Program-made: the position numbers and the translations under genes | Source of the DNA: Arthrobacter sp. EpRS71 | GTDB lineage: Bacteria > Actinomycetota > Actinomycetes > Actinomycetales > Micrococcaceae | Length of the DNA: 64,000 nucleotides | Assembly: GCF_001512285.1 (NCBI RefSeq) | Contig: NZ_LNUV01000006.1 | Coordinates: 522,158-586,157 of the forward strand | Direction of reading: 5' to 3' | Shown: in pieces, positions 1 through 9,261 of the stretch | Position numbering within the stretch: the first letter of the stretch is position 1 | Layout of the letters: every line of letters begins with the position of its first letter | Notes under the pieces: model-generated | Seen by the model: only the letters and a program-made list of their open reading frames with translations | What the model was told of the DNA's origin: nothing | Databases searched by the model: none

Positions 1-1730
1 ACATGTGCCATGAGTCGTCCGGCAGTGCCCTCAACCCCACCATCGGAATTGGGAAAGGCACCGTCTCACTGGAGGACATTCACCACGCGCAGTTGGTCCT
101 GGTGGTGGGCCAAAATCCAGGAACCAATCACCCGCGCATGCTGTCCGCCCTCCGTGACTGCAAGAACAACGGCGGCAAAATCATCGCCGTCAACCCGCTT
201 CCCGAAGCAGGTCTCCTGAACTTCAAGGATCCCCAGTCCCTGAACGGTGTCATCGGTGGCGGCACCACCATCGCTGACGAGTTCCTGCAGATCAAAGTAG
301 GCGGCGACCTCGCACTCTTCCAGGCTCTGGGCCACCTCCTCCTGGAGGAAGAGAAGCGCAACCCGGGCACCGTCGTCGACCATTCCTTTATTGATGAGCA
401 GACCGAAGGGTTCGCTGCCTACAAGGAAGCCCGTTCGGTGTTGGATTGGGCCGCAACGGAGCGGGCAACAGGGCTGAGCCGGGAAGAGGTGACCCAGGCG
501 GCGGCGATGATGGCTGAGTCGAAGGCGACCATCATCTGCTGGGCTCTCGGTTTGACCCAGCAGCCGCACTCGGTGGATACGCTCCGCGAGATCATCAACC
601 TCCTGCTGCTTCAGGGCAACTTCGGCAAGCGTGGCGCCGGTGCCTGCCCTGTCCGGGGCCACTCCAATGTCCAAGGTGACCGCACCATGGGCATTTGGGA
701 GAAACCCAAGGAACCGTTCCTTGCCGCGCTGGATGCGGAGTTCGGCTTCCACATGCCGCGGGATCACGGCTACGACTCCGTGGAAACCCAGCACGCCTTG
801 GAAAAGGGCGAGGTGGATGTTTTCGTCTCCATGGGCGGAAACTTCGCAGCGGCGGGATCGGACACGGCGGCCTTGGAGGAAGGCTTGAAGAACGCTGGAC
901 TGACCGTCCACATTTCCACCAAGCCCAACCGCGCCCACGTGGTGCACGGCAAAACGTCCCTGATCCTGCCCACGCTGGGCCGGACGGACACGGATGACAA
1001 ACACCCCAAGGGCAAGCAGTTCCTTTCCGTGGAGGACTCCATGTCCGTCATCCACAAAACGCAGGGGCGCCTGGCACCTGTGTCCGAGCACCTGCTGAGC
1101 GAACCGGTGATCGTGGCCCGCATGGCGCAAGCGACGCTGGGGGACAACCACAGTGTGGACTGGCGTGCCATGGCCGAGGACTACGACGTCATCCGGGACC
1201 ACATCTCGCGTGTCATTCCCGGCTTTGAGGACTTCAACGCCAGGGTCCGAACCAAGAACGGCTTCGTCCTGCCCAACCCGCCCCGGGATACCCGGACCTT
1301 CGCCACGGACATCGGCAAGGGACGTTTCTCCGTGCGGCCGCTGGAGTACCTTGAAGCACCGGCGGGCCACCTGATCCTGCAGACGGTTCGCAGCCACGAT
1401 CAGTACAACACCACGTTCTATGGATTGGATGACCGGTATCGTGGCGTCTCCGACGGGCGCCGTGTGATCCTGGTCCACCCGGAGGACCTGAAAGAACTGG
1501 GCTTCGAAGACCGTGACCTGGTGGATGTCATCTCCACCTTCGCGGGAACAGAACGGCGGGCCGACAAGTTCCGGCTCATCGGATACCCCACAGCCAAGGG
1601 CTGTGCCGCAGCATACTTCCCGGAAGCCAACGCGCTGGTACACCGCGAACTGGTGGCACGGGAATCCAACACCCCAGGCTACAAAGCCATGACGGTGCGC
1701 TTCGTCAAGCATGAGGAGAACGGATCCTGA
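1..1730 (+). CDS. FdhF/YdeP family molybdopterin oxidoreductase, 3' part
   Basis: C-terminal 575 or so residues of a molybdopterin-dependent oxidoreductase of the FdhF/YdeP (formate dehydrogenase alpha-like) family. The frame is open to the window edge and the visible product starts inside a conserved block (MCHESSG), so the true start lies upstream; family members are about 700-780 residues. Visible family blocks include VVGQNPGTNHPRML and GACPVRGHSNVQGDRTMG, typical of the cofactor-binding core, and a C-terminal molydopterin-dinucleotide-binding region around residues 460-570. The next gene is fdhD, whose product matures this enzyme class, which supports the call. YdeP-like proteins have no settled substrate; a true formate dehydrogenase activity is not proven by sequence. 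Confidence 0.85.
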   Translation, partial: MCHESSGSALNPTIGIGKGTVSLEDIHHAQLVLVVGQNPGTNHPRMLSALRDCKNNGGKIIAVNPLPEAGLLNFKDPQSLNGVIGGGTTIADEFLQIKVGGDLALFQALGHLLLEEEKRNPGTVVDHSFIDEQTEGFAAYKEARSVLDWAATERATGLSREEVTQAAAMMAESKATIICWALGLTQQPHSVDTLREIINLLLLQGNFGKRGAGACPVRGHSNVQGDRTMGIWEKPKEPFLAALDAEFGFHMPRDHGYDSVETQHALEKGEVDVFVSMGGNFAAAGSDTAALEEGLKNAGLTVHISTKPNRAHVVHGKTSLILPTLGRTDTDDKHPKGKQFLSVEDSMSVIHKTQGRLAPVSEHLLSEPVIVARMAQATLGDNHSVDWRAMAEDYDVIRDHISRVIPGFEDFNARVRTKNGFVLPNPPRDTRTFATDIGKGRFSVRPLEYLEAPAGHLILQTVRSHDQYNTTFYGLDDRYRGVSDGRRVILVHPEDLKELGFEDRDLVDVISTFAGTERRADKFRLIGYPTAKGCAAAYFPEANALVHRELVARESNTPGYKAMTVRFVKHEENGS

Positions 1731-1731
1731 T

Positions 1732-2640
1732 ATGGGACGCGTAACCCAGCGCCGCAAGGTGCACAAGTTTGTTCTGGACGGTTCGCCTCAGGCAGTGGAG
1801 CATCCCGTCCGTTTCAAGGAAGACGTCTTGGCGGTGGAGGAGCCTCTTGAGATCCGCTTGGGCGAGATGTCCTTCTCCGTGACCATGCGGACCCCCGGAG
1901 ACGACTTCGACCTCGTCGCGGGATTCCTGGTCTCGGAAGGGATCATTTGGGAGCCTGGCCAGCTGATTTCCGAGCGTTTCTGTTCCGGCGAGGACGAAAA
2001 CGGGGTGCAGACCTTCAACGTGGTGGACGCCCAGCTGAGGCCGGACGTGGTGCGGCCAGACATCGGCCGCAACGTCTACACCTCAAGCTCCTGTGGAATC
2101 TGCGGCACGGACTCGATCGAGGCTGTCCGCAAATCCTCCCACCACAGTCCGCGCGAGGACAACGTCATGGTCCCGGTCCGGGCACTGGCCGCGCTGCCGG
2201 ACCGCCTCCGCGAGGCGCAGGCGGTCTTTGACAAAACCGGTGGCGTGCACGCTGCCGGACTCTTCAGGATCCATGACGACGGCAGCACGGAGCTGCTGTG
2301 CCTGCGGGAGGACGTAGGCAGGCACAACGCCGTGGACAAGGTGGTGGGCTGGGCTTTGCGCGCCGGTATGCTCCCGCTGAAGGGCACGGTGCTTCAGGTA
2401 TCCGGCAGGGCCTCCTTCGAGCTCGTGCAGAAAGCAGCCATGGCAGGGATTCCTGTGTTGGCGGCCGTGAGCGCGCCGTCCAGCCTTGCTGCGGAACTGG
2501 CGGAGGAAACGGGGATCACGCTGGCTGGCTTCAGCCGCGGGCTCAGCCTTAATGTGTACGCCGGGCGGGACAGAATAGTTGTGGACACCCCTGAGATGGA
2601 CGTGCAAACCGTTGGCGATAGTCGTCAGTCACTTGGCTAA
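1732..2640 (+). CDS. fdhD: Formate dehydrogenase accessory sulfurtransferase FdhD
   Basis: FdhD transfers sulfur from a cysteine desulfurase to the molybdenum cofactor of FdhF-type enzymes in the cytoplasm. The sequence carries the cysteine pair in SSSCGICGTDS (about residue 120) that forms the sulfur-transfer site, and conserved REDVGRHNAVDKV and SGRASFELVQKA blocks. Length of 302 residues is usual. I chose ATG 1732 because AGGAG lies at 1714-1718; an in-frame ATG at 1711 would add seven residues and overlap the upstream gene. The oxidoreductase stop is immediately upstream, so the two genes are surely co-transcribed. Confidence 0.93.
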   Translation: MGRVTQRRKVHKFVLDGSPQAVEHPVRFKEDVLAVEEPLEIRLGEMSFSVTMRTPGDDFDLVAGFLVSEGIIWEPGQLISERFCSGEDENGVQTFNVVDAQLRPDVVRPDIGRNVYTSSSCGICGTDSIEAVRKSSHHSPREDNVMVPVRALAALPDRLREAQAVFDKTGGVHAAGLFRIHDDGSTELLCLREDVGRHNAVDKVVGWALRAGMLPLKGTVLQVSGRASFELVQKAAMAGIPVLAAVSAPSSLAAELAEETGITLAGFSRGLSLNVYAGRDRIVVDTPEMDVQTVGDSRQSLG

Positions 2641-2771
2641 TAAGATGGAACAACGTAAATTTTATCCATCGATTGGAAGCACGGCGATACCACCTTCGCC
2701 GTCCGTGCCCAGCATTTAAGGGCCGCGGTTAGCGAGACTCATGACCCAGCGAACGCCCAAAGGGGAACTCA

Positions 2772-5700
2772 TTGCACGACGACCGTCGGATCACTGAACA
2801 GCGTCTCGACCGATTTGTTCGGGAACGCATTCTTCCGGCTGTTTACGGCCGGGCGATCCCGCTCCAGCTGAGCAGTTGGGACGCACCCGGCGAGCCCGTG
2901 CCGGCCGCCGAAGCATTACGCCAGGTCTACGTGCGGCAGGAGCCCGGAGCTGCGTGGGGCAAGGCCTGGAGCACCAAATGGCTGCGCCTGCAGGGCGAGG
3001 TGCCGGAGGACTGGGGCATGGCCGAGTCCACCACAGTGGAGATCATTGTTGATCTTGGCTTCAACAGCGAGGTCCCCGGTTTCCAGTGTGAAGGCACCGC
3101 CTGGCGCTCCGATGGAAGCATCATCAAGGCGATTTCGCCCCGGAATTACCACGTGCCGCTCAAACTGCTGGGCGGAGGCCACTCCGTGGACTTCTACGTG
3201 GAGGCCGCCGCCAATCCTGATGTCGCACAGGGGTGGTCGTTCGCGCCCACGCCCCTGGGAGATAAGGCGACCTCCGGGGAAGAGCCCCAGTACAGACTGG
3301 GCCGCATTGCCATCGCTGAAATGAACGAAACGGTGTGGGAACTCAACCAGGACATCTGGACCCTCAGCGGCTTGATGCACGAACTTCCCATCGAAATGCC
3401 ACGACGCCACGAGATCCTGCGTGCGCTTGAGCGCATGCTGGACGTCATGGACCCGGACGACGTAGCCGGAACCGCCGCTGCCGGCCGCGCAGAGCTGACA
3501 CAGGTCCTTGGCCGTCCCGCCTACGCCTCAGCCCACGAACTGCTGGCCACCGGTCATGCGCACATCGATTCCGCCTGGCTGTGGCCCGTACGCGAAACCA
3601 TCCGCAAGTGTGCCCGCACCTTCTCCAACGTGGTGGCCTTGATGGATGAAGACCCCGATTTTGTGTTCTCTTGTTCTTCGGCGCAGCAGATGGCGTGGAT
3701 GAAAGAGTTCTTCCCTGAGCTCTTTGTGCGGATCCGGGAAAAGGTGAAGGCGGGCCAGTTCGTTCCAGTGGGTGGCATGTGGGTGGAATCGGACACCAAT
3801 ATGCCAGGCGGCGAGGCCATGGCCCGCCAATTCGTGGAAGGGAAGAGCTTCTTCCTGAACGAATTCGATATCGAGTGTCAGGAGGCTTGGCTCCCTGATT
3901 CGTTTGGTTACTCCGGAGCCATCCCGCAGATCGTCAAGGAAGCCGGTTCGCGGTGGTTCCTCACCCAGAAGATCTCCTGGAACAAGGTCAACCGGATGCC
4001 CCACCACACCTTCGCCTGGGAAGGCATAGACGGCACCCGCCTGTTTACGCATTTCCCGCCGGTGGACACGTACAACGCTGAGCTGCACGGACGCGAACTG
4101 GCCCACGCCGAACGCAACTACCGTGATCACGGCCGCGGGACCATGTCCCTGGTGCCTTTCGGCTATGGCGACGGCGGTGGCGGACCCACGCGCGAAATGG
4201 TTGCCGCTGCCCACCGCACGGCAGATTTGGAAGGGTCCCCGAAGGTCCGCATGGGCACAGCCAAGGACTTCTTCACGAAGGCCGAAGCCGAGTACACCAA
4301 GCTGCCCGTCTGGGTGGGTGAGATGTACCTGGAAATGCACCGTGGAACGTACACCAGCCAGGCGAAGACCAAGCGCGGCAACCGTCGGAGTGAACACCTG
4401 CTGCGTGAAGCGGAGCTGTGGTGCGCCACTGCCGCCGTCCGCCTGGGCGGGGCCTACGCGTATCCCGCAGACGAGCTCAAACGGCTCTGGCGCCTGGTTC
4501 TTCTCCAGCAATTCCACGACATCCTGCCTGGCAGCTCCATTGCCTGGGTCCACCAGGACGCCGAACGGAACTATGAAGCCATAGCCAGGGACCTTGAGGC
4601 GATCATCAGCCATGCAGCCCGAGCACTGGTAGGCGAGGGCGATCAACAGTTCCTGCTGAACGCCGCCCCGCATCCGCGTAACGGCGTCCCCGCGCTGGGG
4701 GCGGCCGAGGGAACGGAGCCGGGCTCCGGAGTCACGGTGGAGGAGCTGGAGGACGGCTACGTTCTGGATAACGGCATCGTCCGTGCCGTCCTGAACCATG
4801 ATGGCCTGCTGACCTCGCTGGTGGACCATGCCAGTGGCCGCGACGCCATCGCCCCCGGGCATACCGGGAACCTGCTGGAGCTGTTCCGCGATACCCCGAA
4901 CGAGTGGGACGCCTGGGACATCGAAGAGTTCTACCGCCGCAACGTCACTCCCTTGACCCAAGCGGACGCTGTCGAGGTTGAGCGCTCGCCGGCTGCCGTC
5001 GTCGTGGTGGTCAAGCGCAAGGTGGGTGCCTCCACCATTTCGCAGCGCCTGACGCTCGACGCCGGTGCGGCGTCGCTGGGGATCAGCACCACGGTGGACT
5101 GGCAGGAACGCGAAAAGATGCTCAAGATCGCCTTCCCCTTGGATGTCAGGGCGGACCGGTCAGCGTCCGAGACCCAATTCGGCCACGTCTTCCGCCCGAC
5201 GCACACCAACACATCCTGGGAAGCAGCCAAGTTCGAGATCTGCGCCCACCGCTGGATCCATGTGGCAGAGCCCGGCTACGGCGTGGCCGTGTGCAACTCC
5301 TCCAGCTACGGTCACGACGTCACCAGGGCGGTCCGAGCCGACGGCGGAACCACGACGACGGTCCGCACCTCGCTGCTGCGCTCCGCCCGGTTCCCGGACC
5401 CCGAGGCAGACCGGGGCGAACACACGCTTGAGATGTCCATCCGGCCCGGCGCTGCGATCGCTGATGCCGTGGAAGAGGGCTACCGCACCAACCTGAAGCC
5501 GAGGCACATCACCGGCGGACGGCCTGTGGAGCCGCTGCTGTCCGTGACCAACCCCGCGATTGTGGTGGAGGCGGTGAAGCTGGCCGAGGATGGCTCGGGC
5601 GATGTGATTGTCCGGCTCTACGAATCGTTGGGGGAGCGCTCAACAGGCCTCCTCAGGGCAAATTTTGAGTGCTCTGATGTGGTTGCCACGGACCTGCTGG

Positions 5701-5801
5701 AACGCCCCACCGAAACTCCTGGGGTGACCGTGGAGAAGGGCTCCGACGCCAAGCTGGTGCTCCGGCCCTTCCAGTTGGTCACGCTGAGGTTGATTCGCTG
5801 A
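2772..5801 (+). CDS. Alpha-mannosidase, glycoside hydrolase family 38
   Basis: Cytoplasmic GH38 alpha-mannosidase of 1009 residues, the usual bacterial length, without signal peptide. The zinc-binding motif HAHIDSAWLWPVRE is near residue 257, and the block with the likely nucleophile aspartate, WLPDSFGYSGAIPQI, is near residue 375. GYGDGGGGPTREM and HRGTYTSQAKTKRGNRRSE follow, then the C-terminal beta-sandwich region. Start is TTG 2772 with AAGGGGAA just upstream. It stands alone between fdhD and a convergent gene, with an inverted repeat (ACGGCGA/TCGCCGT at 2681-2702) in the upstream gap. It probably trims mannosides from imported glycans. No transporter or regulator is adjacent. Confidence 0.93.
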   Translation: MHDDRRITEQRLDRFVRERILPAVYGRAIPLQLSSWDAPGEPVPAAEALRQVYVRQEPGAAWGKAWSTKWLRLQGEVPEDWGMAESTTVEIIVDLGFNSEVPGFQCEGTAWRSDGSIIKAISPRNYHVPLKLLGGGHSVDFYVEAAANPDVAQGWSFAPTPLGDKATSGEEPQYRLGRIAIAEMNETVWELNQDIWTLSGLMHELPIEMPRRHEILRALERMLDVMDPDDVAGTAAAGRAELTQVLGRPAYASAHELLATGHAHIDSAWLWPVRETIRKCARTFSNVVALMDEDPDFVFSCSSAQQMAWMKEFFPELFVRIREKVKAGQFVPVGGMWVESDTNMPGGEAMARQFVEGKSFFLNEFDIECQEAWLPDSFGYSGAIPQIVKEAGSRWFLTQKISWNKVNRMPHHTFAWEGIDGTRLFTHFPPVDTYNAELHGRELAHAERNYRDHGRGTMSLVPFGYGDGGGGPTREMVAAAHRTADLEGSPKVRMGTAKDFFTKAEAEYTKLPVWVGEMYLEMHRGTYTSQAKTKRGNRRSEHLLREAELWCATAAVRLGGAYAYPADELKRLWRLVLLQQFHDILPGSSIAWVHQDAERNYEAIARDLEAIISHAARALVGEGDQQFLLNAAPHPRNGVPALGAAEGTEPGSGVTVEELEDGYVLDNGIVRAVLNHDGLLTSLVDHASGRDAIAPGHTGNLLELFRDTPNEWDAWDIEEFYRRNVTPLTQADAVEVERSPAAVVVVVKRKVGASTISQRLTLDAGAASLGISTTVDWQEREKMLKIAFPLDVRADRSASETQFGHVFRPTHTNTSWEAAKFEICAHRWIHVAEPGYGVAVCNSSSYGHDVTRAVRADGGTTTTVRTSLLRSARFPDPEADRGEHTLEMSIRPGAAIADAVEEGYRTNLKPRHITGGRPVEPLLSVTNPAIVVEAVKLAEDGSGDVIVRLYESLGERSTGLLRANFECSDVVATDLLERPTETPGVTVEKGSDAKLVLRPFQLVTLRLIR

Positions 5802-5819
5802 TGGAAGTGGTTCGCTGAA

Positions 5820-6827
5820 CTACTCCGCCAGCTCGGCGTCGATGGCATCTTTGAGCACCTGGACCCGAAGCGGGATCACGGTGTCGTGGTGTTTGATCTG
5901 GGCGGCGACGTTCTTGGAGAACACTTCCTCAACCAAGGTGGGCATTTCCTTCACGCCGTTCAGGTAGCGTTTGGCCGCAAAGTCGAACTCCGACCTGTTG
6001 TTCTTTATCCGGGTGTTGAGGGCTTTGAGTTCGTCGGCAATGGTGCGGTATTCCGCGTCGGGGGCATTCCGGGCGGTGGCATCATCAACCTTCTTGACGT
6101 ACTCGTCCTTCAGCCGGACGAATTCGTTGTAGTTTTCCTCGGACTTTGCGGTTGTTTCTGCATGCACTTCCAGCTGTGCAATCTCGTTGTCCAAGGTCCG
6201 GGCAAACTCCACGTAGGAGACGTTCTTGGATTGCTTGAGTTGGTTGACCGCTTCACGGCAAGGGACAGCGGCCTGTCCAAGGAGTGTTTGGCGTTCCCGG
6301 AGGTTGGCTGCTTTGGATCCCACAAACAGTCCGCTGCACCCTGCGTCCTCCCTGAAGAGGCCTTCGAACTGAGGGTAGGACTGCACGAGGCCTTCCATGG
6401 AATCGAGGTAAGCCTGGTAGGAGTCGCCAAGGAGGTCTACTGCCCCCGTAACCGTGCCGGCTTCTGCACCGGCGGTGTTGCTGGCCTGCGCCTCGGCCAA
6501 GGCCGTGCGGGCGGACTTGATGGTCTGCTGGAACTCGTCCCGCTCCGTGGCGGAGCTCTTCTCAGCTTCCTCGCGTGATGCGGGGGCGTTGCGGGCCTTC
6601 TTGTACGCGGCCAAGTACTTGTTCACTGCGGGCTGGACTTTGCCTCTGGCATCGACGAGTGCCGTCAGGCGCTCATCCTTGAGGAGGACCAGGCTTTCCC
6701 TGCGCTGCTGAGCGGCCATGGTGGTCAAGGAAATCGCTATTACCGAAGCAACCAAGGCCAGCACAACGGCAACGGTGAGGGCAATCAGGAGGGGACGGCT
6801 CTTACTGCGAACGGGCTCCATGGTCAT
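5820..6827 (-). CDS. Membrane-anchored helical protein, unknown function (pair member 2)
   Basis: Not recognised as a named family. Product is 335 residues: short basic N-terminus, one membrane segment at about residues 13-35 (LLIALTVAVVLALVASVIA), then an extracytoplasmic, strongly charged, probably all-helical domain with two cysteines (AGCSGLF and VPCREAV) about 26 residues apart. The neighbouring upstream gene encodes a protein of the same plan with two cysteines at like spacing, so the two are probably diverged paralogues. Start ATG 6827 has AGGGG upstream and lies 2 bases after the upstream stop, indicating co-transcription. Convergent with the alpha-mannosidase gene, 18 bases apart. 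A role as surface or sensor accessory protein is only a guess. Confidence 0.75.
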   Translation of the reverse strand: MTMEPVRSKSRPLLIALTVAVVLALVASVIAISLTTMAAQQRRESLVLLKDERLTALVDARGKVQPAVNKYLAAYKKARNAPASREEAEKSSATERDEFQQTIKSARTALAEAQASNTAGAEAGTVTGAVDLLGDSYQAYLDSMEGLVQSYPQFEGLFREDAGCSGLFVGSKAANLRERQTLLGQAAVPCREAVNQLKQSKNVSYVEFARTLDNEIAQLEVHAETTAKSEENYNEFVRLKDEYVKKVDDATARNAPDAEYRTIADELKALNTRIKNNRSEFDFAAKRYLNGVKEMPTLVEEVFSKNVAAQIKHHDTVIPLRVQVLKDAIDAELAE

Positions 6828-6829
6828 CG

Positions 6830-7741
6830 CTATTTCCCCTCACCGGATGCTGCATCAAACTTTTCCAGGCTCTTCTTGAGTACGCTTTCGAAGGTGGAAT
6901 TCGAGCTGTTGGCACTCTCGATGATCTTTGAGTATTTGTCCTTGGTGGCAGTTTCATATGTTGTCTGCGCCTTGGCGAATGCCTCATTGATATCCAACAG
7001 GGCAACGGCGGCGAGGGTGCTCTTGCTCAGGCGCTCCAAAGGGTCCTTGCTATTGAGCACTTCCTGTTGTTTGTCCCGCTGCCCGCGGATGACTGCCTCA
7101 ACATCGCTGAGCAGGGTGGTGGTCTCGGCGTCAGCGCCGTCCTTGGCGGCGCCCAGCGCGGCCAGGCACTCATCAGCACTCTTGACGTAATCCTGGGCGT
7201 AGGACTCGCTCGAAATGTTCAGTGACGAATGCAGGGCTGCGCAGGGCCCGCCCACAGACCGGTAGATGTTGGTGGTATTGATCAGCAGTTGATCGTTGTG
7301 CGCGATCACCGCACCGTACTGATCCTTGAAGCGGGTGAAAGACTCGGCGACTTCCTGGTCCTTGAGCACCGGAGATTCAGCCATGTTTTCCAAGCGTTCG
7401 CGATTTGCCTGTGACTCGCGCACTATGCGCTCACGGTCCTGGCTGAGGACTTTCTCCTCTTCAGACTGTCCGGCTTTTTCGGAGATGGCGTTCGAGTACC
7501 GTCCCGAAAACTGTTCCACCAGGGGATCGTAGAGGTTCATCGAGTTGTCCACCATGATGCGGTGCTTATCCAAGCGGATAACGTCGGCACGGCCTGTTTC
7601 CGCAGGCCGGAAGAGGGTAAACCAGGTGCCAATCCCCACGGCCACCAACGCCGCAACAAGGACAACAACAATGATTGCCGTGCGTTTGGAGCCACCCCTG
7701 CCGGGCGCGCTGACTGTCTCTTCCAAGGATTTATCCCCCAT
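6830..7741 (-). CDS. Membrane-anchored helical protein, unknown function (pair member 1)
   Basis: Not recognised. Product is 303 residues: about 20 cytoplasmic residues, one membrane segment (TAIIVVVLVAALVAVGIGTW, about residues 21-40), then an extracytoplasmic helical region rich in Glu, Lys and Ser. Two cysteines occur in GGPCAALHSS and ADECLAALG, similarly spaced to those in the next protein, which suggests a conserved disulfide and common ancestry. The ATG at 7741 has no strong ribosome binding site. It lies 67 bases downstream of the amino acid ABC transporter genes on the same strand, across a three-copy 18-base repeat, so it may or may not share their transcript. Confidence 0.75.
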   Translation of the reverse strand: MGDKSLEETVSAPGRGGSKRTAIIVVVLVAALVAVGIGTWFTLFRPAETGRADVIRLDKHRIMVDNSMNLYDPLVEQFSGRYSNAISEKAGQSEEEKVLSQDRERIVRESQANRERLENMAESPVLKDQEVAESFTRFKDQYGAVIAHNDQLLINTTNIYRSVGGPCAALHSSLNISSESYAQDYVKSADECLAALGAAKDGADAETTTLLSDVEAVIRGQRDKQQEVLNSKDPLERLSKSTLAAVALLDINEAFAKAQTTYETATKDKYSKIIESANSSNSTFESVLKKSLEKFDAASGEGK

Positions 7742-7758
7742 ATTTGTGTACTACCTGG

Positions 7759-7807
7759 ATCCTGCGAACCAACGAAATCCTGCGAACCACTGAAATCCTG
7801 CGAACCA
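7759..7807. repeat. Three-copy 18-base direct repeat
   Basis: ATCCTGCGAACCA occurs at 7759, 7777 and 7795, each 18 bases apart, in the gap between the ABC transporter ATPase gene and the first membrane-anchored protein gene. Spacer bases between copies also agree partly (CTGAA, CGAA). No hairpin or gene is associated. Confidence 0.85.
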
Positions 7808-7808
7808 C

Positions 7809-8615
7809 TTAGACGTCGTGCTGGAGCCGCTTCACAAAGAGCTTGGTCCGCTCCTGACGCGGTTCCCGCAACACCTCAGCCGCCGGCCCCCGTTCCACCA
7901 CGACGCCGCCGTCCATGAAAATTACCTCGTCTGCCACATGCTGGGCAAAAGCCAGCTCATGGGTGACGATCACCATGGTCCACCCCTCTTCGGCGAGTTC
8001 CTTGATCACGCCGAGGACGTCGCCAACGAGCTCGGGATCCAACGCAGACGTAGGCTCGTCGAACAGGAGCAGCTGGGGCTTGAGCGCTAACGCCCGGACG
8101 ATTCCCACGCGCTGCTGCTGGCCGCCGGAGAGCTCAAAGGGGTAGGCATCGCGCTTGTCCGCGAGGCCAACGCGCTCCAGCAGACGTTCGGCGTCGGCAA
8201 TGGCCTCCGCCCGTGGCCGCTTTTGGACCTGGACGGGCCCTTCAATGATGTTCTTCAGGACCGTCATGTGAGGGAAAAGGTTGTAATGCTGGAAAACCAT
8301 GGCGCTGCGGTCCCGGAGGGCAGCCACCTCTTTCTTCCCCACCTTGGCGCCGAAATCGATGGCGAGCTCGGCTGAGTCATCGCCGCTACCAAAGGTGACC
8401 GTGCCGGCGTCGGGAATCTCCAGGCCGTTCAGGGACCGCAGGACCGTGGTCTTGCCGGAGCCTGAAGGCCCGATCAGGGCCACCACCTGGCCGCGCCGGA
8501 TATCGATGTCGATGTCCCGCAGAACAACGTTGCTTCCGAAGGCCTTAGCCAGGTTCCGCGCCACCAGGACCGAGGCGACGAGGGGTTCCTGTGCGGATTC
8601 GTTAGTGGGCGACAT
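7809..8615 (-). CDS. Amino acid ABC transporter ATP-binding protein
   Basis: ATPase subunit of a polar amino acid importer (PAAT family, GlnQ/HisP/TcyC type), 268 residues. Walker A GPSGSGKTT is near residue 43, Q-loop VFQHYNLFPHMTV, signature ELSGGQQQRVGI, Walker B LLLFDEPTSALDPE, and switch His in MVIVTHELAFA. The ATG at 8615 overlaps the end of the permease gene by 14 bases, so translation is probably coupled. The region between Q-loop and Walker A is slightly longer than in GlnQ. Third gene of a substrate-binding protein, permease, ATPase operon. Confidence 0.93.
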   Translation of the reverse strand: MSPTNESAQEPLVASVLVARNLAKAFGSNVVLRDIDIDIRRGQVVALIGPSGSGKTTVLRSLNGLEIPDAGTVTFGSGDDSAELAIDFGAKVGKKEVAALRDRSAMVFQHYNLFPHMTVLKNIIEGPVQVQKRPRAEAIADAERLLERVGLADKRDAYPFELSGGQQQRVGIVRALALKPQLLLFDEPTSALDPELVGDVLGVIKELAEEGWTMVIVTHELAFAQHVADEVIFMDGGVVVERGPAAEVLREPRQERTKLFVKRLQHDV

Positions 8616-9261
8616 AGCGGTCCAATCTCTTTTCCACGGCGGATTGCGCTGTGGAAAGGACCAGGCAAATGACCCAGTAAACCAGGGCTGCCTGCAGGTA
8701 GAGGGCCATGAACTCCTGGCTGAACGCCGCGATTTGCTGGGCGTTGCGGAACAGTTCGGTGACCAGGATGAGCGAGGCGAGGGACGTGTCCTTCACCAGC
8801 GAAATGAAAGTGTTGGACAACGGCGGAACGGACACCCGGGCCGCTTGGGGAAGGATGATGCGCACCAGCGCCTGCGGCCGTGACATGCCGATGGTGTGGC
8901 CGGCTTCCCACTGGCCCTTGGGCACGGACAGGATGGCGGCACGGATGATCTCAGCCGCGTAGCCGCCCACGTTCAGGGAGAACGCGATGATCGCGCTGGG
9001 CCACGGGTCCAGCTTCACTCCGATGCTGGGCAGTCCGTAGAAGATCACGAAGAGCTGCACCAGCAGGGGAGTGCCGCGGATGACCGAGACGTAAAAGCGG
9101 CCAATGCCTGACAGGAACCAGTTGGGGCTCAGACGCATCAGGGCCACCACCAATGCCAGAACCAGGCCGATGGCAAAGGACGCGAGCGTCAGCGGAATGG
9201 TCCCCGTGACGGCACCGGTGATCAGCGGCCCGAAGGAACTCCAGATGAGGTCCCAGTTCAT
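8602..9261 (-). CDS. Amino acid ABC transporter permease
   Basis: Inner-membrane permease of the His/Glu/Gln/Arg/opine family, 219 residues with about five membrane segments. The conserved EAA loop that docks the ATPase is visible around EAGHTIGMSRPQALVRIILPQA. RGTPLLVQLFVIFYGLP is the usual substrate-path block. It begins directly after the stop of the substrate-binding protein gene and overlaps the ATPase gene by 14 bases. A single permease implies a homodimeric channel. Confidence 0.93.
   Translation of the reverse strand: MNWDLIWSSFGPLITGAVTGTIPLTLASFAIGLVLALVVALMRLSPNWFLSGIGRFYVSVIRGTPLLVQLFVIFYGLPSIGVKLDPWPSAIIAFSLNVGGYAAEIIRAAILSVPKGQWEAGHTIGMSRPQALVRIILPQAARVSVPPLSNTFISLVKDTSLASLILVTELFRNAQQIAAFSQEFMALYLQAALVYWVICLVLSTAQSAVEKRLDRYVAH

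Noticed and set aside
66..1766. Long minus-strand frame of 566 codons opposite the oxidoreductase gene
   Set aside because: Shadow of the plus-strand gene in a high-GC genome; no family wording and no start context.
3528..4961. 477-codon minus-strand frame within the alpha-mannosidase gene
   Set aside because: Lies fully inside a well-supported GH38 gene.
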